From Lentzea fradiae (GTDB lineage: Bacteria; Actinomycetota; Actinomycetes; Mycobacteriales; Pseudonocardiaceae), in contig NZ_FNCC01000003.1 of assembly GCF_900100955.1 (NCBI RefSeq), positions 124,001 through 188,000 on the forward strand: 64,000 nt of DNA. The letters run 5' to 3'. The notes under the pieces are model-generated. The model did not search any database. It was given only the letters and a program-made list of their open reading frames with translations, and was not told the origin of the DNA. A program made the position numbers and the translations under genes. Shown piece by piece: positions 24,081 to 33,034 of the stretch; position 1 is the first letter of the stretch; the number at the start of each line of letters is the position of its first letter.

Positions 24081-27000
24081 TCAGGACAGCTTGGCCACCT
24101 CCGCGTCCGTCAGCGCCCGGCCGAACACGTCGACGTCGTCGACCGCGCCGCGCCAGAAGTCGACGTTCCGGTTCTCCCACTTGGCCCTGCCCACCGTGAA
24201 CGCGCCGGTGCTCTCCAGCGCCGGCCCGGCCGGTGCCGTCGCGACCTTCACTCCGTCGACGTAGAGCCGCAGCTCGTCGCCCGCCCGCACACCCGTGAGC
24301 TCGTACCAGCGGCCGATCTCCGGCACCGCCTCGAACCGGGCCCGGTTGCCGCCGGGCGTGCTGAACGCCCAGGCGCCCTGCCCGTACTGCAGGTAGAAGG
24401 GGTTCTCCCGCTCCCTGCCGTCCTGGCTCACCGCGGTCGCGTAGTTGTCCGGCAGCTTGTCCAGCCGCACCCGCGCGGACACGGTGTAGTCGCCGGTCGT
24501 GTCGACGACGGGACCGTAGGTGTCCGCGGAGCCCTCGGTGAACTCCAGCGCGCCGTTCTTGAACGTCACGCCGGTCGGGCTGAGCGTCAGCGAGTTGCCG
24601 CCGCCGCTCGAGTCCTCGGCCGTGGTGCCCTTGCGCTCGTCGAGCTTCCACTCGCCCTTGCCCGCGTACGGGTAGGGCTTGCCCGCGTTCGCCCCGGCCT
24701 CGATCACCCGCCGGTTGATCTCTCGGACGGGACCGGGGTCGACCTTGATGCGCTTGCGGTCGTAGGTCCAGAGCCCGTTGAGCTCCCCTTCAAGGTCGGT
24801 GACCTGTGTGTAGACCGACGCGGACAGCTCCTGGCGCGCCTGCCCGAGGTAGAACGTGCGAGTGTTGTCGACGTACTTCGCCGTCAGCGCCGCCTTGCTC
24901 GCCACACCGCTGTAGATCGCGATCGGCGCGCCCGGCCACTGGTGCCCCGGCGTGCGCAGCGTGAAGCCGCCGTGCTCGCCGTCCATCACGACGCGCTTGC
25001 CGTCCGGGCGGGCCGGGTCGGTGTTGTTGTAGTCGTGGTGGTCGATGACGTCGCCCCTGCCGGAGTCACCCTTCGACGCACAGCAGTTCACGCCGCTGTG
25101 GGCGCTGACGATCCGGCTCGGGTCGGCCGCCTTCACCTCGTCGGTGATCTGGCCGGTGGCGGTGCGGTCCCACTCGCCCCAGCCCTCGTTGAACACGATC
25201 CAGGCGTAGATCGACGGGTAGTTGTGCAGCTGCTCCATCAGCTCGCGGCCCTCGCGCAGCCACGCCTGCTGCGCGCCGGGGTCGCTGCCGTCCTCCAGCG
25301 ACACGAAGTCCTGCCACACCAGCAGACCCAGCCGGTCGGCGTGGTAGTACCAGCGGGCGGGCTCGGCCTTGATGTGCTTGCGGACCGCGTTGAAGCCGAG
25401 GTCCTTCTGCGCCTTGAGGTCGAACACGAGCGCCTCGTCGCTCGGCGCCGTGTTCAGTCCGTCCGGGTAGAAGCCCTGGTCCAGCTGCATCAGGTTGAAG
25501 ATCGGCTTGCCGTTGAGCATCAGCTTGGGCGTGCCGCCGACGTTCGCGACGCCGGTGGAGCGCATGCCGAAGTAGCTCTTGACCTTGTCGGCGCCGAGCT
25601 TGACCTCCAACTGGTAGAGGTACGGGTCGTCCGGCGTCCACAGGTGCGGGTTCGGGACGGGCAGCTTCAGATTCGCGTTCGCCGGCCCGGAGACCGTGCC
25701 GACCTGCCGCCCGCGCGCGTCCTTGGCGACGGCCGTGACGGTGCCCTTGCCCGCGGACTTGACGTTCACCGTCAGCGAGCTGCCGGCGAGGTCCGGCGTC
25801 GTCTTGATCTCGTCGATGCCCTTGTCCGGCACCGGTTCCATCCACACCGTCTGCCAGATGCCCGACGACGGCGTGTAGAAGATGCCGGAGGGGTTCGGCG
25901 ACTGCTTGCCCTTGGGCTGGTGCGGACCCGTCGTGTCGGTGACGGCGACGACGATCTCCTGCTCCTTGCCGCGCTTGAGGGCGTCGGTGATGTCCGCGCT
26001 GAACGCCGTGTAGCCGCCGGTGTGCTCGGTGACGAGCTTGCCGTTCACCCACACCTTGGCCTGGTAGTCGACAGCGCCGAAGTTGAGCTTGAGCCGCTGC
26101 CCGTCACCGATCTTCCAGTCGTGCGGAACGGAGACCGTGCGGCGGTAGAACATGTGGTCCTCGTGCCGTTCGAGCCCGGAGAGCTGCGACTCGATCGGGT
26201 AAGGCACGATCACCTTCTCCGGCAGCTTCCTGCCGAACGAGGGCTGCTGCCCCGCCGTCGCCGCGGCGAACTCCCACGGCCCGTTCAGGTTGACCCACTT
26301 CGAGCGCTCGAGCTGCGGCCGCGGGTACTCCGGCAACGGGTTGCGCGCGTCGAACTTCTCGCCCCACGGCGTCTTCAACCGCTCGACGGAGGTGTTCTTG
26401 ACGACCCGAGCCGCCTTCTCGACCTTCTTCCCGCCCACGGCCAGCGAGCCGGCGCCGTCGTAGAAGATGCGGACCAGCTGGCCCTTCAGCACCTCCTCCT
26501 CCAGCTTGATCGTGGCCCGCTTGCCGCTCGTGGTGACGGCGGAGACCGGCATCGGCGTCGCGTCGACCTCGACCAGCAGGTGGTCCTTCAGGTCACCGAC
26601 CCCCGTCACCCGCCCGTCGAACTCCGCCGTGAGGGTCCGCCCGTCCTTGGAGATCGTCGCCGCACGAGGCACCGCCTGGTACCCGGCGGGCGGCGTGAAC
26701 GCCGTCTCCGGCACGATCTGCTTCGCGATGCCGGCACCCGACCACCGCAGGAACATGTTGGCGCCGCCGACGTCCTGGAACATCTCCAGCTTGAAGTCGT
26801 ACGAACGCCCGGCGCTCAAGGTCACCGGCGCACTGGTCTGCTCGACGTCCCAGTCCCCGACCCAGTGGTCGATCACGGGCTTGCCGTCGACCAGCAGGCG
26901 GAACCCGTTGTCCCCCATCGCGTAGAACGTGTAGTCGCCGGTCTTCGGCACAGCGATCTGCCCGGTCCACCGAGCGGTCGTGTGCTCGGTCTGCCCGTTC

Positions 27001-27242
27001 AGGAACTTGAACACCCCGGTCAGGTCGGAGTGGTTCACCTGGCTGTCGAGCACCGTGCCACCGAGCTTCGCGAAGTCACGCGCGCCCGGCTGGGACATGC
27101 TGAAGTACTCGCCCTTCAGGCCGTGCACGGGCTCGGCGGCGCTCAGGCCCTGCTCGGGCTCGGCGGCACCGGCGGGCGGCGTGCCCGGCGCGACACCCAG
27201 CGCCAGCAGCAGCGCGACGAGTACGGGGGCGGCTTTTCTCAT
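24081..27242 (-). CDS. Secreted multidomain GH2 glycosidase (PA14 - GH2 - LamG)
   Basis: 1053 residues. Signal peptide (1-27). PA14 carbohydrate-binding domain about 40-190 (GLKGEYFSM, DNGFRLLVDGKPVIDHW, FKLEMFQD). GH2 about 290-870: jelly-roll (PWEFAAAT, MFYRRTVSVP, GAVDYQAKVWVNGKLV), immunoglobulin strands, and TIM barrel with acid/base Glu in FNEGWGEW and likely nucleophile Glu in DGEHGGF. C-terminal laminin-G/concanavalin-type domain about 885-1050. GH2 includes beta-galactosidases, glucuronidases and mannosidases; specificity cannot be read. It is exported, unlike classical LacZ. The promoter carries two adjoining LacI-type operators (27263-27285). The lacI gene lies downstream on the same strand. 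Confidence 0.92.
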   Translation of the reverse strand: MRKAAPVLVALLLALGVAPGTPPAGAAEPEQGLSAAEPVHGLKGEYFSMSQPGARDFAKLGGTVLDSQVNHSDLTGVFKFLNGQTEHTTARWTGQIAVPKTGDYTFYAMGDNGFRLLVDGKPVIDHWVGDWDVEQTSAPVTLSAGRSYDFKLEMFQDVGGANMFLRWSGAGIAKQIVPETAFTPPAGYQAVPRAATISKDGRTLTAEFDGRVTGVGDLKDHLLVEVDATPMPVSAVTTSGKRATIKLEEEVLKGQLVRIFYDGAGSLAVGGKKVEKAARVVKNTSVERLKTPWGEKFDARNPLPEYPRPQLERSKWVNLNGPWEFAAATAGQQPSFGRKLPEKVIVPYPIESQLSGLERHEDHMFYRRTVSVPHDWKIGDGQRLKLNFGAVDYQAKVWVNGKLVTEHTGGYTAFSADITDALKRGKEQEIVVAVTDTTGPHQPKGKQSPNPSGIFYTPSSGIWQTVWMEPVPDKGIDEIKTTPDLAGSSLTVNVKSAGKGTVTAVAKDARGRQVGTVSGPANANLKLPVPNPHLWTPDDPYLYQLEVKLGADKVKSYFGMRSTGVANVGGTPKLMLNGKPIFNLMQLDQGFYPDGLNTAPSDEALVFDLKAQKDLGFNAVRKHIKAEPARWYYHADRLGLLVWQDFVSLEDGSDPGAQQAWLREGRELMEQLHNYPSIYAWIVFNEGWGEWDRTATGQITDEVKAADPSRIVSAHSGVNCCASKGDSGRGDVIDHHDYNNTDPARPDGKRVVMDGEHGGFTLRTPGHQWPGAPIAIYSGVASKAALTAKYVDNTRTFYLGQARQELSASVYTQVTDLEGELNGLWTYDRKRIKVDPGPVREINRRVIEAGANAGKPYPYAGKGEWKLDERKGTTAEDSSGGGNSLTLSPTGVTFKNGALEFTEGSADTYGPVVDTTGDYTVSARVRLDKLPDNYATAVSQDGRERENPFYLQYGQGAWAFSTPGGNRARFEAVPEIGRWYELTGVRAGDELRLYVDGVKVATAPAGPALESTGAFTVGRAKWENRNVDFWRGAVDDVDVFGRALTDAEVAKLS

Positions 27243-27262
27243 CGGCGAGATTCCCCTTCGTT

Positions 27263-27285
27263 TTACAACGTTGTAAGAGCGCTCT
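27263..27285. promoter_or_regulatory. Composite double operator before the GH2 gene
   Basis: TTACAACGTTGTAA (27263-27276, perfect 14-base palindrome) adjoins AGAGCGCTCT (27276-27285, perfect 10-base palindrome of the GAGAGCGCTCTC type). They share one base, so their two binders would compete or cooperate. The first has the CG-centred form of other LacI-family sites; its binder is not identified in this window. Confidence 0.65.
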
Positions 27286-27689
27286 CGTACATCCACGCAC
27301 ACACGTCGGAGGCCGGTCTACGGCCGAACGGAGGTATCGCCCATGTCAAACCGGACAAGTTTCGCCGAAATGGCCGCGTTGTTACGCAACGGAGTGGGAA
27401 GGGGCACCGACCGACCGGACTCCGCCTCGCCTCCACGCCTTCCGTGACCCACGGTCACCACGATCCGGCACCAGATTCCGGCCGGCCCACGCCCCGGCAC
27501 GCGTGGCCAAGGCCCGCACTGTCCTCATCCGCACTGCCACCCGGCACCACCCATGCCCCCATCACCCGTCCACTCTCCTCACCCCTTCCTCTTCCCCCCT
27601 TGCGCAGCAGCACTCCCACCATCCACGCCAGCGCTCGCCCCTGCGCACCCCCGCCACGCCGCAGCCCTCTCACGCCCACAGCCCCAGCC
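27286..27689. other. Non-coding stretch, pyrimidine-rich on the + strand
   Basis: About 400 bases between the GH2 promoter and the end of the second lacI gene. From 27530 to 27690 the + strand is strongly C/T-rich (CCCCTTCCTCTTCCCCCC). Short open frames here encode only Pro/Arg/Ser-rich strings. I see no gene, RNA or clear terminator. Confidence 0.5.
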
Positions 27690-28775
27690 CTAGTCCGCGC
27701 CCACAGCCCCGACCCCCGCGGTGCCCGCCGGTCCACCCCCGGCCACCACCCCAGCGGTCTCACCGGCGGCCGCCCCGCCCACCGGCCCGGTCGACCCCCG
27801 CTCCACCAGCCGCACGTCCAGCGTCGCCGACTCCGGCGGCGCCTCGTCCCGCTCGATCTCCCCGATCAGCATCGCCACCGCCGTGGCCGCCTTCTCCGGC
27901 AGGTCCTGCGCGATGGTCGTGAGCGTGGGCCGCACGTACCGGCACAGGTCCAGGTCGTCGAACCCCATCACCGACACCTCGTCCGGCACCCGCACCCCCG
28001 CCTCCTGCAGCCCTGCCTGGATGCCGATCGCGAGGATGTCGGCAGTGGCGAACACGGCGGTGGCGGAGGGGTGTTCGGCACGCAGGCGGCGGCCCAGGTC
28101 GACGCCGGCGTCGTAGGTGGTGTTGACGGCCTCGACGGCGCAGTCGGCGCCCAGTTCCTCGCGGAAGCCCTGGAAGCGTTGCCACACGACGCCGTGCCCC
28201 GCGAACCGCGGGCCGGCGAACACCACGTCGACGTGGCCCAGGCCCTTAAGATGTTCTGCCGCCAGGCGGCCACCGGTGAAGTCGTCGGTGCGCACGCCCC
28301 TGGTCACCGGGTTGTCCGCGTAGCTGTCGACCGCCACGATCTTCGTGCGGCCGGTGGAGGCCGCGGTGAACGTGGCGATCTCCTCGTCGAGGAAGCCGAG
28401 CAGCACGGCGCCGTCGAGGTTCCACGCCCGCAGCGCCTCGGCCACCTCGCCAGGTCTCGCGATGCCGCGCAGCAGCACGTCGTAGGCGCGTTTGCGCAGC
28501 TCGCGCTCCAGCTGGCCGATGATCGCGACGTTGTGCGGGCTGATCGTCAGGCTCTCCTCGTCGGCCGCCGGCACGAGCACCCCGACCATGCGCGACGACT
28601 TCGCGGCGAGGCTGCGCGCGGAGTGGCTCGGCACGTAGCCGAGCTCCACGACGATCCGCTCGATGCGCTCGATCGTCGCCTGGGAGACCCTGGCGCTGTT
28701 GCCGTTGATGACGTTCGAGACCGTCATCATGCTGACGCCCGCCCGCTGGGCGATGTCCTTCAAGGTGACCCGCAC
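27690..28775 (-). CDS. LacI-family regulator of the alpha-glucan locus
   Basis: 361 residues, GTG start. Helix-turn-helix TLKDIAQRAGVSMMTVSNVING, hinge SHSARSLAAKSS, and the sensor domain (VGVLVPAADEES, AVLLGFLDEEIA, HLKGLGHVDVVFAGPR, SVMGFDDLDLCRYVRPTLTTI). An unusual Gly/Ala/Val-rich tail of about 30 residues (from STGPVGGAAAGETAG) follows the normal end. It is divergent from the GH13-ABC-GH87 operon and is likely its repressor, acting at 28853-28868; the ligand would be an alpha-glucoside. Confidence 0.9.
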   Translation of the reverse strand: MRVTLKDIAQRAGVSMMTVSNVINGNSARVSQATIERIERIVVELGYVPSHSARSLAAKSSRMVGVLVPAADEESLTISPHNVAIIGQLERELRKRAYDVLLRGIARPGEVAEALRAWNLDGAVLLGFLDEEIATFTAASTGRTKIVAVDSYADNPVTRGVRTDDFTGGRLAAEHLKGLGHVDVVFAGPRFAGHGVVWQRFQGFREELGADCAVEAVNTTYDAGVDLGRRLRAEHPSATAVFATADILAIGIQAGLQEAGVRVPDEVSVMGFDDLDLCRYVRPTLTTIAQDLPEKAATAVAMLIGEIERDEAPPESATLDVRLVERGSTGPVGGAAAGETAGVVAGGGPAGTAGVGAVGAD

Positions 28776-28852
28776 GTCCGCCTTCCCCGCCTTCCCCGCT
28801 CGGCCTGCTGCTCGGTTGACAGCATGGCACGGGTCACATTACCGTCATTTCA

Positions 28853-28868
28853 GGTTGAGCGCTAAACC
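28853..28868. promoter_or_regulatory. Operator between lacI and the GH13/ABC/GH87 operon
   Basis: GGTTGAGCGCTAAACC, a 16-base palindrome with one mismatch, 35 bases before the GH13 start and 78 bases from the lacI start. A TTGACA lies at 28816-28821. The half-site GGTTtAGC differs from the GAGAGC half-site of the other regulon. Confidence 0.65.
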
Positions 28869-28902
28869 TACTTTCAACCTCCTCAGTCAGATCGGGGCCG
28901 AC

Positions 28903-30543
28903 GTGAGCACGAGCATTTCCGTCGCACCATCCGTGACCAGGGCCGCGAGCGGTGCGGACTGGTGGCGGGACGCGGTGATCTACCAGATTTACCCGCGCAG
29001 CTTCGCCGATGGCGACGGCGACGGCGTGGGCGATCTCGCGGGCGTGCGGTCGCGGCTGCCCTATCTTGCCTCGCTCGGGGTGGACGCGCTCTGGTTCACG
29101 CCCTGGTACGCCTCGCCGCTCGCGGACGGCGGGTACGACGTGGCCGACTACCGGGCGATCGACCCGGCCTTCGGCGACCTGGCCGCGGCGGAGGAGCTGA
29201 TCGCCGAGGCGGCGGCGCTGGGCATCCGCACGATCGTCGACGTGGTGCCCAACCACGTGTCCGACCGGCACGTGTGGTTCCAGGAGGCGCTGGCGGCGGG
29301 GCCGGGTTCACCCGAACGGGAGCGGTTCTGGTTCCGGCCCGGCCGGGGCGAGCACGGCGAGCTCCCGCCCACGGACTGGGTGTCGAGCTTCTCCGGCGGC
29401 ACCTGGACCCGCACCACGAACCCGGACGGCACGCCCGGCGAGTGGTACCTGCACCTGTTCGCCCCGCAGCAGCCGGACCTGAACTGGAATCACCCGGACG
29501 TGTGGGAGGAGCACGAGGCCGTGCTCCGTTTCTGGTTCGACCGCGGGGTGGCGGGCATCCGCATCGACTCGGCGACGATGCCGGTCAAGGACCCGGCGTT
29601 CCCCGAGGTCGCCGAGGCGGAGGGCCACCCGTTCGTCGACCGCGACGAGGTGCACGAGATCTACCGGCGGTGGCGCGCGGTCGCCGACTCGTACGAGGAG
29701 CCGCGGGTGCTGATCGGCGAGGTCTGGCTGGCCGACCAGCGGCGGTTCGCGCGGTACCTGCGGCCGGACGAGATGCACACGGCGTTCAACTTCGACTTCA
29801 TGACCCGCCCGTGGTCGGCCGCCGCGCTGCGCGGCTCGATCGAGTCCACCCTGGACGCGCACCGGCCGGTCGGCGCGCCGGCCACATGGGTGCTGGCGAA
29901 CCACGACGTCACCCGGCCCGTCACCCGCTACGGGCGCGAGGACAGCTCGTTCGGGTTCGAGGCGCGGCGGTTCGGCATCCCGACCGACCTGGCCAGGGGC
30001 ACCCGCCGGGCCCGCGCGGCGGCGTTGCTCACGGGCGCGCTGCCGGGGTCGCTGTACGTCTACCAGGGCGACGAATTGGGCCTGCCCGAGGTCGAGGACC
30101 TGCCGCGGGAGGTGCTGCAGGACCCGATGTTCTTCCGTTCCGACGGCGTCGACCCCGGTCGCGACGGGTGCCGCGTCCCGTTGCCGTGGACCGAGTCGGG
30201 CAGCGCGTTCGGCTTCAGTCCCCGGGGGACGGGTCCGGCGCCGTGGCTGCCACAGCCCACCGGCTGGGGCGCGTACTCGGTCGAGCGCCAGGAGACCGAC
30301 CCCGGTTCGATGCTGCACCTGTACCGCGCGCTGGTGGCCCTGCGGCCGCGCGGCACCGAGTTCGGCTGGCTCGACCTGGGCCGGGACGTGCTCGCGTTCC
30401 ACCGCGGCGCCGGGTTCACCTGCGTCGTCAACCTCGGCTCCACCCCCGTCCCCCTCCCGCCGCACACCGAGGTCCTGCTCGCCAGCGAGCCGGTGCGCGA
30501 CGGCCTCCTCTCCCCCGACGCCGCCGCCTGGCTGCGCGCGTGA
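28903..30543 (+). CDS. GH13 alpha-glucosidase (oligo-1,6-glucosidase/alpha-glucosidase type)
   Basis: 546 residues, cytoplasmic (no signal peptide). GH13 landmarks: WWRDAVIYQIYPRSFADGDGDGVGDLAG, TIVDVVPNHVSD, nucleophile Asp in GVAGIRIDSA, acid/base Glu in LIGEVW, Asp in VLANHDVTRP. It would hydrolyse imported alpha-linked oligosaccharides to glucose. GTG at 28903 is the first start after the operator; the ribosome-binding site is weak. First gene of the operon with an ABC importer and a secreted GH87, so nigero-type (alpha-1,3) oligosaccharides are the inferred natural substrate. Confidence 0.92.
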   Translation: MSTSISVAPSVTRAASGADWWRDAVIYQIYPRSFADGDGDGVGDLAGVRSRLPYLASLGVDALWFTPWYASPLADGGYDVADYRAIDPAFGDLAAAEELIAEAAALGIRTIVDVVPNHVSDRHVWFQEALAAGPGSPERERFWFRPGRGEHGELPPTDWVSSFSGGTWTRTTNPDGTPGEWYLHLFAPQQPDLNWNHPDVWEEHEAVLRFWFDRGVAGIRIDSATMPVKDPAFPEVAEAEGHPFVDRDEVHEIYRRWRAVADSYEEPRVLIGEVWLADQRRFARYLRPDEMHTAFNFDFMTRPWSAAALRGSIESTLDAHRPVGAPATWVLANHDVTRPVTRYGREDSSFGFEARRFGIPTDLARGTRRARAAALLTGALPGSLYVYQGDELGLPEVEDLPREVLQDPMFFRSDGVDPGRDGCRVPLPWTESGSAFGFSPRGTGPAPWLPQPTGWGAYSVERQETDPGSMLHLYRALVALRPRGTEFGWLDLGRDVLAFHRGAGFTCVVNLGSTPVPLPPHTEVLLASEPVRDGLLSPDAAAWLRA

Positions 30544-30564
30544 TCCACCCGGCAAGGAGCGACG

Positions 30565-31929
30565 ATGAAGTCCTCGAGATTCACAGCGACAGCAGCGGCG
30601 ACGCTGGTAGCGGCACTCGCCGTGGCGGGCTGCGCAGGAGGTGACCAGGAGGGGTCCGGCGGGCGCCTGGCGCTGACGGTCGCGATCGACCCCGGTCTGG
30701 AGCAGGGCGCGGTCGACGCGTTCAACGCCCGCGTCGCCGCGTTCGAGCAGGCGAACCCGGACGTCGACGTGCAGCCGCAGGAGTACAAGTGGGACGCGAC
30801 GACGTTCACGGCCCAGCTCGCGGGCGGCACGCTGCCCGCCGTGTTCACCGCGCCGTTCACCGACGGCCGGGGGCTGATCGAGCGCAGGCAGGTCGCGGAC
30901 ATCAGCGGTGAGGTCGCGAAGCTGCCGTACGCCAAGGGGTTCAACGCGGAGGTGGCGAAGGCGGGCCAGGCGGCGGACGGCGGCATCCAGGCCGTGCCGA
31001 TCGCCGCGTACGGCCAGGCGCTGCACTACAACCGCACGCTGTTCACGCAGGCGGGGCTCGACCCGGACAAGCCGCCGGCCACGTGGGCCGAGGTGCGGTC
31101 GGCCGCGAAGCAGATCGCCGAGCGCACCGGCCAGGCGGGCTACGCGCAGATGACGGCGGGCAACACGGGCGGCTGGATCCTCACCACGCTCGCCTACGCG
31201 TTCGGCGGCCGGATCGAGCAGGTCTCCGGCGACAGCGCGAAGTCCACGCTGAACACCCCGCAGATGCGTTCCGTGCTGAAGACCCTGCAGGACATGCGGT
31301 GGGCGGACAACAGCATGGGCGCCAACTTCCTCTACGACTGGGCCACGATCAACCAGGACTTCGCGGCGGGCCGGATCGGCATGTACGTCTCCGGCGGCGG
31401 CAACTACGGCTCGCTCAAGGCGCAGAACGGCCTGAAGCCGGACGACTACGGCATCACCACCATCCCGCTGGCGGACTCCCCCGACGCCGGTGTGCTCGGC
31501 GGCGGCTCGCTCGCCGTGGTGAAGGCGAAGTCGTCGCCCGCGGTGGTGGCGGCGGGCGTCAAGTGGATCGACTTCTACTACCTGTCGAAGCTGACCGCGC
31601 AGGAGCAGGCCGTGTCGGACGCGAAGACGTCGGCCGAGACGTCGCAGGCGGTCGGCTCGCCCGAGCTGCCGGTGTTCGACCGCGCCCTGCACGAGCAGCG
31701 CCAGCAGTGGATCGCGGAGTACGTCAACGTGCCGGTGCGGCAGATGAAGCCGTACACGGAGCGGATGTTCGACCAGCCGCTCGTGCCCGAGCCGACCAGG
31801 TCGACCCAGCAGGTCTACGCGCTGCTCGACCCGGTCGTGCAGGCGGTGCTCACGGACCGCGGCGCGGACGCGTCCGCGCTGCTGGCCCAGGCCGAGTCGC
31901 AGGCCCAGGCGCTGCTGGACCGCAAGTGA
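30565..31929 (+). CDS. ABC sugar-importer solute-binding lipoprotein
   Basis: 454 residues. Signal peptide with lipobox LAVAGCAGG, Cys23. Extracytoplasmic family-1 binding fold: AFNARVAAFEQANPDVDVQ, AAYGQALHYNRTLFTQAGLDPDKPPATW, NQDFAAGRIGMYVSGGG. It would capture oligosaccharides released by the secreted GH87. AAGGAG precedes the ATG. GTGA overlap with the first permease. Confidence 0.93.
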   Translation: MKSSRFTATAAATLVAALAVAGCAGGDQEGSGGRLALTVAIDPGLEQGAVDAFNARVAAFEQANPDVDVQPQEYKWDATTFTAQLAGGTLPAVFTAPFTDGRGLIERRQVADISGEVAKLPYAKGFNAEVAKAGQAADGGIQAVPIAAYGQALHYNRTLFTQAGLDPDKPPATWAEVRSAAKQIAERTGQAGYAQMTAGNTGGWILTTLAYAFGGRIEQVSGDSAKSTLNTPQMRSVLKTLQDMRWADNSMGANFLYDWATINQDFAAGRIGMYVSGGGNYGSLKAQNGLKPDDYGITTIPLADSPDAGVLGGGSLAVVKAKSSPAVVAAGVKWIDFYYLSKLTAQEQAVSDAKTSAETSQAVGSPELPVFDRALHEQRQQWIAEYVNVPVRQMKPYTERMFDQPLVPEPTRSTQQVYALLDPVVQAVLTDRGADASALLAQAESQAQALLDRK

Positions 31930-32882
31930 CCACCACCGCCCCGACCCGGCAGGCCGCGCCGCGCAGCGCTGTGCGGCCTGCCGTTCCACCTCGCCGCCGC
32001 GGGAAGCGCCGCGGCACCGGCCTCGCGGCCCTGCTCTTCCTGCTGCCGATGTTCGCGGTGTTCGGCGTGTTCTCGTGGCTGCCGATCCTGCAGACCGCCG
32101 TGATGTCGTTGCAGGAGACCAACCTGGTCGACACGCCGGAGTTCGTCGGGCTCGACAACTTCGCGCGGGTGCTGGACGACCCGCTGCTGTGGACGGCGGT
32201 CCGCAACACGATGTGGTTCGCGTTCCTGGCGCTGGTCATCGGCTATCCCGCTCCGCTGGTGCTCGCGGTGCTGATGAACGAGGTGCGCCGGCTGCGCGGC
32301 CTCTACAGCGCCCTCGCGTACCTGCCCGTGGTGGTCCCGCCGGTCGTGGCGGTGCTGCTGTGGAAGTTCTTCTACGACGCGGGCCCCAACGGCCTGTTCA
32401 ACACGGTGCTCGGCTGGTTCGGCGTCGCACCGGTCGCGTGGCTGCAGGACGGCGGCACCGCGATGGTGTCGCTGGTCGTGGAGTCCACGTGGGCGGCGAT
32501 GGGCGGCACGGTCATCATCTACCTGGCCGCGCTCACCCGCGTGCCGCCGGAACTGTACGAGGCCGCCGAGATCGACGGGGCCTCGGTGTGGCGCAAGGTG
32601 TGGCACGTGACGCTGCCGCAGCTGCGGGGCGTCCTGCTGATCACGTTCATCCTGCAGATCGTCGGCACGGCCCAGGTGTTCCTGGAACCGTTCCTGTTCA
32701 CCGGGGGCGGCCCGGCGAACAGGACGACGACGGTCCTGCTGCTCATCTACAACTACGCCTTCGCCTCCAGCCTCGGCGGCGACTACGGCGCGGCCACCGC
32801 GCTGAGCCTGATGCTCGCCGTGGTGCTGGCCCTGCTGTCGGCCCTGTACTTCCGCCTGACCCGCTCGTGGAGCACGACATGA
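31926..32882 (+). CDS. ABC sugar-importer permease (MalF-like)
   Basis: 318 residues, GTG start overlapping the binding-protein stop. Six membrane segments after a basic N-terminus (RRRGKRRGTG); EAA loop YEAAEIDGASVWRKVWHVTLPQLRGV near residue 220, which contacts the ATPase. Pairs with the second permease 148 bases downstream. No ATPase gene is present in the locus, so a shared MsiK-type ATPase encoded elsewhere is expected from actinomycete precedent. Confidence 0.93.
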   Translation: MTTTAPTRQAAPRSAVRPAVPPRRRGKRRGTGLAALLFLLPMFAVFGVFSWLPILQTAVMSLQETNLVDTPEFVGLDNFARVLDDPLLWTAVRNTMWFAFLALVIGYPAPLVLAVLMNEVRRLRGLYSALAYLPVVVPPVVAVLLWKFFYDAGPNGLFNTVLGWFGVAPVAWLQDGGTAMVSLVVESTWAAMGGTVIIYLAALTRVPPELYEAAEIDGASVWRKVWHVTLPQLRGVLLITFILQIVGTAQVFLEPFLFTGGGPANRTTTVLLLIYNYAFASSLGGDYGAATALSLMLAVVLALLSALYFRLTRSWSTT

Positions 32883-33034
32883 CCGCCCCGTGCCCGCAGC
32901 GGGCCGCCGAGCCGTCCGTCCGGGGCCACCACACCCCCGGTCGGAACCCGGCTCACCACCCCGGTTCCGGCCCCGCCTCAGACCGCCCCACCCAGGCCGG
33001 TCCCACCCACCCCACCGAGCGGAGGACGTCATGA
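32879..33034 (+). CDS. Bridging mini-ORF between two permease genes, 51 codons
   Basis: An ATG overlapping the first permease stop (ATGA) opens a frame that ends in a TGA overlapping the second permease start (ATGA at 33031). The product is Pro/His/Arg/Thr-rich low-complexity (MTAPCPQRAAEPSVRG...) without similarity to anything I know. The second permease's GGAGGA ribosome-binding site lies inside it. It most likely serves to carry ribosomes across the spacer rather than to make a functional protein. A similar element is at 53458-53628. Confidence 0.4.
   Translation: MTAPCPQRAAEPSVRGHHTPGRNPAHHPGSGPASDRPTQAGPTHPTERRTS

Noticed and set aside
26298..26312. CGAGCGCTCG palindrome resembling the LacI operator
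   Set aside because: Inside the GH2 coding region, about 940 bases from the promoter, and the flanking GAG/CTC positions are lost.
27503..27922. 139-codon Pro/His/Ser-rich open frame in the pyrimidine-rich spacer
   Set aside because: No ribosome-binding site, composition explained by the C/T-rich tract, and its 3' half is antisense to lacI.
23724..28865. A 1713-codon open frame on the + strand across the GH2 and lacI genes
   Set aside because: It is antisense to well-supported genes, is Arg/Val/His-rich without domains, and arises from G+C-biased codon positions.
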